From: an uncultured Christensenellaceae bacterium
Lineage (GTDB): Bacteria > Bacillota > Clostridia > Christensenellales > Pumilibacteraceae
NCBI GenBank assembly: GCA_910587455.1
Contig: CAJULK010000004.1
Coordinates: 66,718-130,717, forward strand
Direction: 5' to 3'
Length of the DNA: 64,000 bases
In this document: piece after piece, positions 35,801 to 44,800 of the stretch
Layout of the letters: every line of letters starts with the position of its first letter
How positions within the stretch are numbered: the first letter of the stretch is position 1
Translations under genes and position numbers: made by a program
The notes under the pieces: generated by a model
What the model saw: the letters and a program-made list of their open reading frames with translations, nothing else
Databases searched by the model: none
Told to the model about the DNA's origin: nothing

Positions 35801-38800
35801 TCCGCATTGTCCGTATCCCATTTATAGTTGAGCGCCGCCGCGGAATTGAACCTTACGGTAAGCGTATAGCGCCCCGTCTTGTACATGTTGACCCAAAGCC
35901 CGCTGTCGTCGCAGCCGTACTCGCCGACGTCGACGGGATCGGCGTCAACGTTGAACGTAGCCACAGTCATAAGCGAAGCGCGGTAATCCTTGACTTCGTT
36001 TTTGACCGCCGCCTCGTCCGATGAATACGTGCCGTTGAGAAGCACCCACATGAGCGAAACGGTCTGTTTTTCCACACTGTAAGCGAAATCGCGTTGGATA
36101 TTTTCAGTATCCGCGCCGTCTGCGAACTTGTAATTGTACTTGCCGAAATCGTTCTTAACGAAAGTGACCGTAGCCACGTATCCGCCGACTTTTATAGGCG
36201 CGCCGCGCAATGCGTTCGCGTTGTCCGCAGTCGTGTCGTAGCTTACGCCGTAGGCGAACGGCTTTGCGTTTGCGTCGAATCCTTTCGCGTCGTACACGTA
36301 GTTTTCTCCGTCGCGCGCAAACGCTATGACGAGCGCGTGCTCATCGCCCGAAACACCGCCGTTGTAGATCTTATTGCCGTCGGCACCGATCGCTTCGCGG
36401 TAAACTATATCGTCCGCCCTGCCCGTAATATACAGCGAATCGACTTCCATCACGGTAGTAATGTAAGTAACGGAGTAGTTGATGTACGCGAGCGCTTCGC
36501 CGTCCAAAGTTTCGAACACGGGAGCGACGTCGAACGTCTCGCCCGCTTCGTTCACCCATGCCGCATACTCGGAAGCGGCGCTTGCTCTGTCCTTGCGGAT
36601 ATTGTAGCCTTTGAACTCGGCATGATTGCCGCTCGCCGTCCGCTCGTTCTCGCCGCCCACGAATCCGCTGTACCGCGTGACAAGATCGTTGGGCGTTCTC
36701 GGGTCGGTGCCGTACGCCGTCGTGAACGTATTGGGCGTTTTCGGATCGAAGCTCAGCGTCCCGCCCTGTTCTGTTCTGCCCACGGCAATGAACAGCGCGG
36801 CGGGCGTTATCTCGTACTTGGGCAACAGCCGCGTATTCGCGTCGGACGTAAGATCGTTGACTATCGTGTCGCCGTCGGCGTTCACGAACTTGACGCTATA
36901 TCGCGCGTGAGCGGAAGCCGCCACGCTCGCGTCCGTTTTCCAAATCGGAGCTACGGGATATTTATCGGCGTTGCGCGCACTGTCCGATATGCGAAGCGTA
37001 ACGTTGCCTATCACGAAGTTTTCGGCAAAGTCGGACGGCTTGACAAATCCGTCGCCGTAGCTCACGGACAAGAACTTGCCGCGGTTTGCATCGAGCGCTG
37101 CTGCGAGGCAGGCATTGTGGTTATGCGATTGTCCCGCATACACGCATGCCGCTTTGTCGTTGCCGTCGTCTATGCCTTTTACTGTTACCGTGATGTTGCG
37201 CGCGACTACAGATATCGCGCCTTTTACTATAACCACGTTAAAGTTGTACGCGTCGAGGCAGTCCGCGTCGAAATACAGCTCGTAAGAACCGTTCCATACC
37301 GACGCCGCCGCGTCATAGTCAGTGACGTAATCGGGCTCGGTCTTTCCGCCTTTGAGCTTGAGATATCCGCTGTCGCGCTCGGCTTTCAGAAGTTCGCGCG
37401 TTACGTTGTCGGAAGCGTCGTCGGCGAGCACGTTGCGCACCGAATATTTGTAACGGAACCCGTCGAAACGCGTGCCGTCGGTGAGCGGAGCGCCGTACTC
37501 GACATTTGCGTCCTGCGCCGTTACGGTGAGCGTTTCGCGCAAAATATCGAGCGTGAACGCATAGTCGGGATCGTCCGCATCGCTCGTAAACGTATAGTTG
37601 CCTGCAAGGAATCCGCTGCCGTCCGTACCGTCGGCGAGCCTGACCGTTACTTCGTACTTGCCGGAATTGCGCGCGGTAAACTCATACTTATCGCCGCCCG
37701 TCAAAGCCGCCGTATACGTCATGAACGTGCTTTCGACGGCGCCGTCCGCATACATCGTGAGTTTGACCGAAGTCGTAAGATTTACGTACTCTCCGTCCGC
37801 AAGGTTGCCGAACGCAGCGGTGTAGACATAATCGTAACCGTTAAAGTAACCGCCGTCGGGCGCCGAAACGAACTCGCCCTTCTTATTTGTCACGTTTGCG
37901 CCCGTAATACGTATCGTGCGCTTATTTATATAGTAGTCTTTGTCTGCGCTCGCAGGCTCGTAGTTATCGTCGGCACATTCGAACGCGACGCTGTAATGTC
38001 CCACGTTTGCGGGCGCGTCGGCAAGTTTGGAAGAACTGCCGAACACATAGTAGTTCGCTTCGAAATCGAGCGCCGTCGCGCTGTCGGGTATATTCGCCGA
38101 AGCCTTGAATATCGACGCGAGCCCGTCGTACGTCTTGTCGCCCGACGTATTTTCGTACTTAGTGCCGTTCGGTCTGTACGGACCGTCTATGGTCATATTG
38201 ATCTTTGCTTTTTTGATCGAATACGTGCCGGCTACTTTTCCCGAAAGCACGGTGTCCACTTCGGGGATATTTTCCGTTCCGCCGTACGCGCCCGTAAACG
38301 TGATATCGTAGTTGCCCGAGCCGTAATGCGCGCCTTTTATGGCGTAAATGGGATAGCTTCCCGCGTTGTTGGTGTAGAAGCCGTAACCGACGGGCGTAGA
38401 CAGCGCCGCCGTCTGGAACTCGAACACTCTCTGCTTATCGGCGGTATACTTATCGGTTCCCGCTACGACGTCGCCGTCCGCGTCGCCCGCGGCAAAGCTG
38501 CCCGACACGAGCGTAAATCCGAAATCGCGCTGATCGCGGTATACGGTCTCGGTGTCGTATGTTTTGGACGAATCGTTCCACGATTTGAGATTAAAGAAGT
38601 TTTCGCGGTTTTCTATGCGTACGGATATGGCCCGTGCGGTGACGGCGATATTGCCCTTGCCGAAAGTGACGTGATAATTCCCGTCCGCCGTATCCGTTTC
38701 GTAAGTATCGCCCGCATATTCCGCAGCGCCGCCGTTCACCGACTTTGCGTAGACGGAATACCCCTCGGCTCTGACCGAACCGTTCTCGTACCCCGCGACA

Positions 38801-41800
38801 TAATCGGTACCGAGCTCGAAATCTATAAGATTGCCGAGCTGTTCGATATTGCCGTTATACCGCACAAGCCCGGACACCGTATATGCGAAGCCGTTGTCGG
38901 TATAGCCCTCGGTAACTGCGTTGAGAGCGTTGCCGTAAGTGACCGAATCGTCGGAAGGCGTAACGGCGATCTCTTTCTTACCCACGGCGAAGCGGAACTC
39001 TGCCGAAATCGAGTCGTAATTGTCCGTTCCGTCGGCGGATATTACCACGCGGTACTTGCCCGCCGTAAACTTTTTGTCGCCGTAAACGCGCGCAAACAGC
39101 GCCGCGAGCGTAAATCCGTCAAGCTCCGCGGTATCGAGCGCGCCGTCCGTTCCCTCGCGGTAAACGGCTGCCGTCGGCACCGTATCGTCGAATTTCAGCG
39201 CGGGTTCGTTGGTTTTTTGCGCGCCGCTCGCATTGTAGCCGTTAGGGTTGTAATAGGTGTTTCCGAGCGTTCCGTTGTAATCGCCGTACGTCCACGCTTC
39301 GGGCGTCGAATCCGCGTCGTCCTTGCTCGACGGTGCGGAAGCGAAAAGATTTTCGTACGCCGAATCTCTATCTGCCGCATAAACGAGCGCGTTGACCGCC
39401 GCCGTTATTCGGGCGTCTGCAAATCCGTATACCGAATCGTGGTTTGCCGCGGTTATAAGGTAGTGCACTCTGTATTCGCCCGTATCCGCTTTTGCGGGCA
39501 CCGCCGTATCTGTCACGCCGTCCCAATCGTCGGGCGCGGTTTCGCCCACAACGAAGTACACCGTTATGTTGGTGCCGTCCGCCGTAGCGGCGAGCGACGA
39601 AACGGATACGGTATTCTCGTCGGCGGAATTGACGACCTCTTTGCCTTCGCTCAGCAGCAGGCTGTGAACGACTGCGTCGTAAGCCGCATTATAGCCGGCG
39701 AGCGGTTTTACGTCGGTAAGCGCTGCGGGCGAAATAACGTACACCGCTTTCACAACGCGGTCGCCGCGCTCGTTTACGTACGTTATCGAATAGTCGGCGG
39801 AAACCGCCGTAGGAACAATGTCATAAGCGCCTGCAGCATTGGTCGTGCGCCCGCTGCCCGACCTATCCGTGAGCGCGTCGGTCGAAAGCGTTACTATGTT
39901 GTCCGTATTGTCCGAACCGAATATCGTAATCGGCGTAACGCCGTCGTAAGCCGATTTCGCGGAAGTCGTTATATCGGCTGCGGACAGCGCGACTTGTCGG
40001 GGATTTTCCTGATTGTAAACCGCGCCGTAATCTTTGAGCGCTACCGTCACGGGCAGCGCCTTGACGGTGAACTTTGCCGTAAGAACGAGCGCATAGTCGG
40101 AAGTCGCGGACGGCTCGAACACGAATCCGAGCGCATACTCGCCTATGCCCGAACCGACGGCGTACGTCTCGCCGTTCAGCGTCGCCGCGCCCCACGTCGG
40201 ATCGAAAGTCAAGCCGTAGAAATCGGCATAATCCGCCGCGTCGTAGAACATGTCGCGCTCGGCAATGCCGCCGTCCGCGCCCGCAAAGCCGGACACAGTA
40301 AATATGTTTTTGTTGTCCTCGTTGCGAAGATCGGCGAGCGTGTTCATGTAGTTCTTGCCGTAAGCGGCTTCCTCGCCGAAGAATACGGCAATATCGACCG
40401 CAACGTCGAGCGTCTTTTGAGAAACGCCGACGGTATACTCGCCGTCCAAATAAAGATCTTCGTGATTGTCCGCCGTAACTTTAAGATCGTATGCGCCGCA
40501 CGCTTGGTCGTAAACATTGCGCACGGTCTGTGCGGTAAACGGCTTGTATTCGGCGTCCGTCTTTTTCTTGTAATGATACGAAAGCGCCTGACCGTTTTTC
40601 GTCGCGCCGTCCGCCGCTTCGAACACGAACAAGGCGTGTTCCGCCGCGTCGTAAACGCCGACGTACGCCGCAGCGGTCACTCCGCTTATCGTCGCGGGCG
40701 CGATCACGTATTCGTACGTATCCGACGCAAAAGTCAAGTCGTAATTGACGCTCGCCGCCGCCGTAAGCACGCACGATACGTAATACTTGACCGTATCGGT
40801 CGATATCGGCGAAGCGCTCGTCGCGTCGGTAGAAAATACGAGCACGTCTTTAACCGCGTCCGCGAGCGCGTCGCCCGTCCCGTTATCGGACGCAACGTCG
40901 TAGATATCGCTCGCAAGCTCGCCGTTCGCGATCATTATATCGTCGCCGTACTTGCTCGTCGCGAGCGAACCGCCGTCGCTGCTCTTTACCGTGACCGCGA
41001 TATTGCGCTTTATCACAGTGAACGAAGCAAGATCGGAAGGCGCATACACGAGTTCGTAGTTAGCCGATCCGTCGCCCGAAAGCAGCGGCACCGTCCTGTA
41101 CGAGCCGCCTACCGTCGCACGGTTGTTCGCCGTCGCAAACATATCCGCACCGGTGCCGTCTTGCACCTGAAGCGTAATAAAGTCGGCTACGTCGTAGACG
41201 TTTTCGTTGCCCGAAATATCGTATGAGAGCTCGCCGTTTGCAAGCGCGTCGCCGTAAACGTGGCTCGCCGCCGCCGTCGTTATATTGACTTTGTGCGGCA
41301 CTATCACGAGCGTGGAAGTAATATCCTTACCGCCCGTTACAGTAAAGTTGGCTTTGCCGTCGCCGGCTATTCCCGTAACTCTTACTGTATGCGTGCCCGC
41401 GTCGGTAAACTTGTCTGTCGTAAGCTCGGGCGCGGCGGTATCGTCGTCCGCGTCCTTTTTGGGCATGTTGGTTATAACGGCGTTTCGGGTCTGCCCGTCG
41501 TTACAAAACGCAAGTTCGTACCGACTGCCGGCGTCGTCCGTAACGTTGTCCGCCGCCCAACCGACTTCCACCGCGCGCGGCGCGACGGTAAGCTCGAGCC
41601 CCGTGAACGTAAGCTCCGAATAGTTGGTGCCTGCGCCCGTAAATGTTATCCTTACGGTGACCGTGTATGTGCCCGCAGCCCACGGCAGACCGTTGACAAG
41701 CTCTGCCGCTCCGTCCGCTGCCGCAAACGAATATGTGACGGTATGAGCCTCGTTCCTGAAAATATTTCGGGTAGACTCTGAAAGAACTTCGCTCTCACTG

Positions 41801-44800
41801 TCCACTATCGTAATAAAGTTTGCGGCGCCGTCCGGATCGTACGTAGCGACGCTGTACACTGCCTCGACGCTCTTTTCGATACCGTTCGCTCCGAATACGT
41901 AGTCGTTTACCGTCACGTCGAGTTTGAGCTGCTGACCGCTTATCACGTAATGAATGTACATTCGCACGCCGTCGTTATCATATTCCGCCTTGCCGTATTC
42001 GTCGTCGGGAACGGAATATTCGGGGAAGAACGACATCGCAGAACCCGTTTCGTCCGCCTCGTTCTTTTCCCACACGTAGTCGAACGGATCTCCGCCCGAA
42101 GTGCCCTCGCTCTTTATCGTAAGAAGCACATAGTAGACAGAGCCGCGCACCGTCGTATCGGAAAGTTCGCCCGCGGGCTTTCCGTAAACGCCCGAGGAAT
42201 GATCGTACGTACCGTAAGCGAGCGTGTAGCAAACGGTAAGACCGTCCGCAATAACGGTGCCGTCGAGACACGAGGGCGTGAGCTTTGCTCCGTCCTGCCA
42301 CTGAATCGCGCGTTCGCTGCCCAGCGCGGGCGCGGTCACCGTCTTGCGGTTCACCGTGTACGACAGATGTTTCGCGCTCACGGAAGCGGACGGAAGCTGT
42401 TCCGATTCCGACCAGCAATAGTTGCCGTTGTCGAGCGCAAGATCGACGGCATACGAGCCTGCGTGCGTAAAGCTAAACACGCCGGTCGCTACGTCAAAGC
42501 CGTAAGTGTCCGCGCTTACGGTTTTATTTACGCCGTCGAAGCTGTTCTCGCCCTTTGCGTTCTCGGCCGATACCATGCCAGACAATTTATCCCAGACATA
42601 TTCTACGGTCTGTTCCGAGCCGTCGAATTCGAGCGCACCGTCGGCCGATCCGTCTTTAAGCGTCAAGGTCAAAACCTGTCTTTTGACAGTAAAATCGCAC
42701 GACGTAACCGCCGCCGCGTCGAACTCGTAGTTGGCTTTCGCATCGCCGTCAAGGGCTGCCGAAGCTGTATACTCGCCCGCGTCCGTAACCTTTTCGACCG
42801 CGGCGCCGCCCTTTACGGTATCGGTAACGGCAGGCACTACCGCCTTCTCGTCGCCGGCGCATACTCCTGACAGCACCGCCGTCGGGTTGTACCCCGCGGA
42901 ATTGTTCTCCGAATAAACGAAGTTGCCGTCCGTGCCGCCGTTCGACCAAATCACGGTAAGTTTTTTACGGTTTACGGTAAACTTGTACTCTACCGTTTCG
43001 TCGTCGGCAACGCCCTGACCGTCCTTCCATTTGTAGTTATCCGCCGGCTTTACGGTAACCGTATAGTGCGCGATGTCGTCACCGTCGTACTTAACGTTTT
43101 TAAGTTCTACAGAAGATATCACTGCGCGCTTGACCGCGCCGTCTATCTCGTAGTCGGCAAGATTGCTCACAAACTCCGCAAAGTCGTACGCCGATCCTTT
43201 ATATACGACGGTTATCGCTTTGCCGTCAGCGTCTATGACCGCGTCGGGATAGTTGTTTACATTGAAAAGCGTCGGCAGATTGAGTCCCTGCGATTCTATA
43301 CGGAACTTGACCGATATATCGGAGAGGAGCGCGCCGTCGTCCGTGGCATAGCAGTAGTTGAGCGCCGCCGTGCCGGCTATAGCGGTGACCTTTATGTAAA
43401 AAGTTCCCGCCGTGCGTATCTCGTTGCCTGCGACGGGCACCGTGCATGCCGCGTCCGTATAAAGTACCGTCTTTGCGACCGAAAGTATACCGTCGTCGCC
43501 GTTGTCGCACGCCGCGTCCACCGCGACCGTAGGTTCGGGCGTTTTCTGCGCTTTACCTTCGTCGAACGGATAAGGATTCGAATCGTCGTAATCCCAGGTG
43601 ACTTTGAACGCCGCACGGTTTACCGTATACGTAAGCGACGTATCGGCGTAAACGTCGAACTTGTAATCGTATTTATCAATAAGATCGTAAGCGACCGTAT
43701 AATCGCCCGCAAACATCACCGAAATCTTGCCGGCAACGTTATCTATTTTGTCGGAAGCGAGATTTAAGCCGTCCGCCGCGTATTTTACTCCTTTGACCGA
43801 CGTAATCTCCACTATGTCGGCAGTATAGCCGACCGCTTTTCCGCCGACGGAGAATTTCAAATACACGTCTTGCTCGGCTCCGTTATAGACGGTAGCGGCT
43901 TTGCCGTCCGCCCCGTTTCCGTCGTCGAGCTCAAAAGCGAAAACGTATTGCTTTTCTATTTTCGCGAAGGCTATGACGTCCGCTTGTTTCGCGTCGGGAT
44001 CGGATTCGCCGCGCCATACGTAGTTCTTGTTGAGCGCTACGGTCACCGAGTAAACGCCCGCCGCATCGAGAACGATGTTGCCGCTCGCGTCGCACGACAG
44101 ATCGGAAAGGACTTTATCCGCCGTGCCGTCGTTTGCCGTTCCTTCGACGGTGACGGTAAGAACGGGCGCGCCGTCGGGCGCGGCGTCCGAAGTGTAATTC
44201 TCGATAACCGAATCGGCTATCGCCGTGCCGTAAGTACCGAGAACGAGCGGATACACGCCGTCGTCCGACCAAGGCGTTCCGCCCTGCTTGATCGCAACTT
44301 TATCAACCGATTTGGGCGTCACTTCAAACGTCGCGAACGCCGTCGGGAGATTGTAATCGACGGGCGCGGCAGTCGTATTTTCGCCGTAACCGTCCGCATT
44401 GCCGTCTCTCGTCGTGATGTAGTAAGCCACGTAGCTGCCCACCGCCCATTCGTCCGTAGGCGAAGCCGAAACGTCTATAGCGTCACCCGTCGGCTCGCCC
44501 GAAACGGTGTTGAAATCGTCGGCTTTGTAATACCGCACCGAAGAAATTTCGGCATATTGGGAAGTTTGCGCCGATGACGTATTGCTCGTGCCCGTCGAAA
44601 CGGATGTCGAACCGTATTCAATATTGTTCGCCCATGCGGCGATCGCAAGTTCGAGCGACTCTATGACAAAATCTTTCTCGATCGAAGTTATCGCCCCGCC
44701 GTCGTCGCCGCTGCCGAAAGTATAGTTTGTTTTGTAAGCGTCGTTTATCGCTATAGTGACCTCGTATGTTCCCGCGTGCGCCCACGACGTATTGCCGTCC

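Noticed and set aside
36094..41226. A 1,710-codon open frame on the plus strand opposite the giant surface gene, and other long plus-strand frames at 32722-47415
   Set aside because: They are antisense shadows created by the GC-rich codon pattern. They lack SD sites and have Arg/Val/Tyr-rich unnatural composition, while the minus-strand frame has signal peptide, repeats and anchor.
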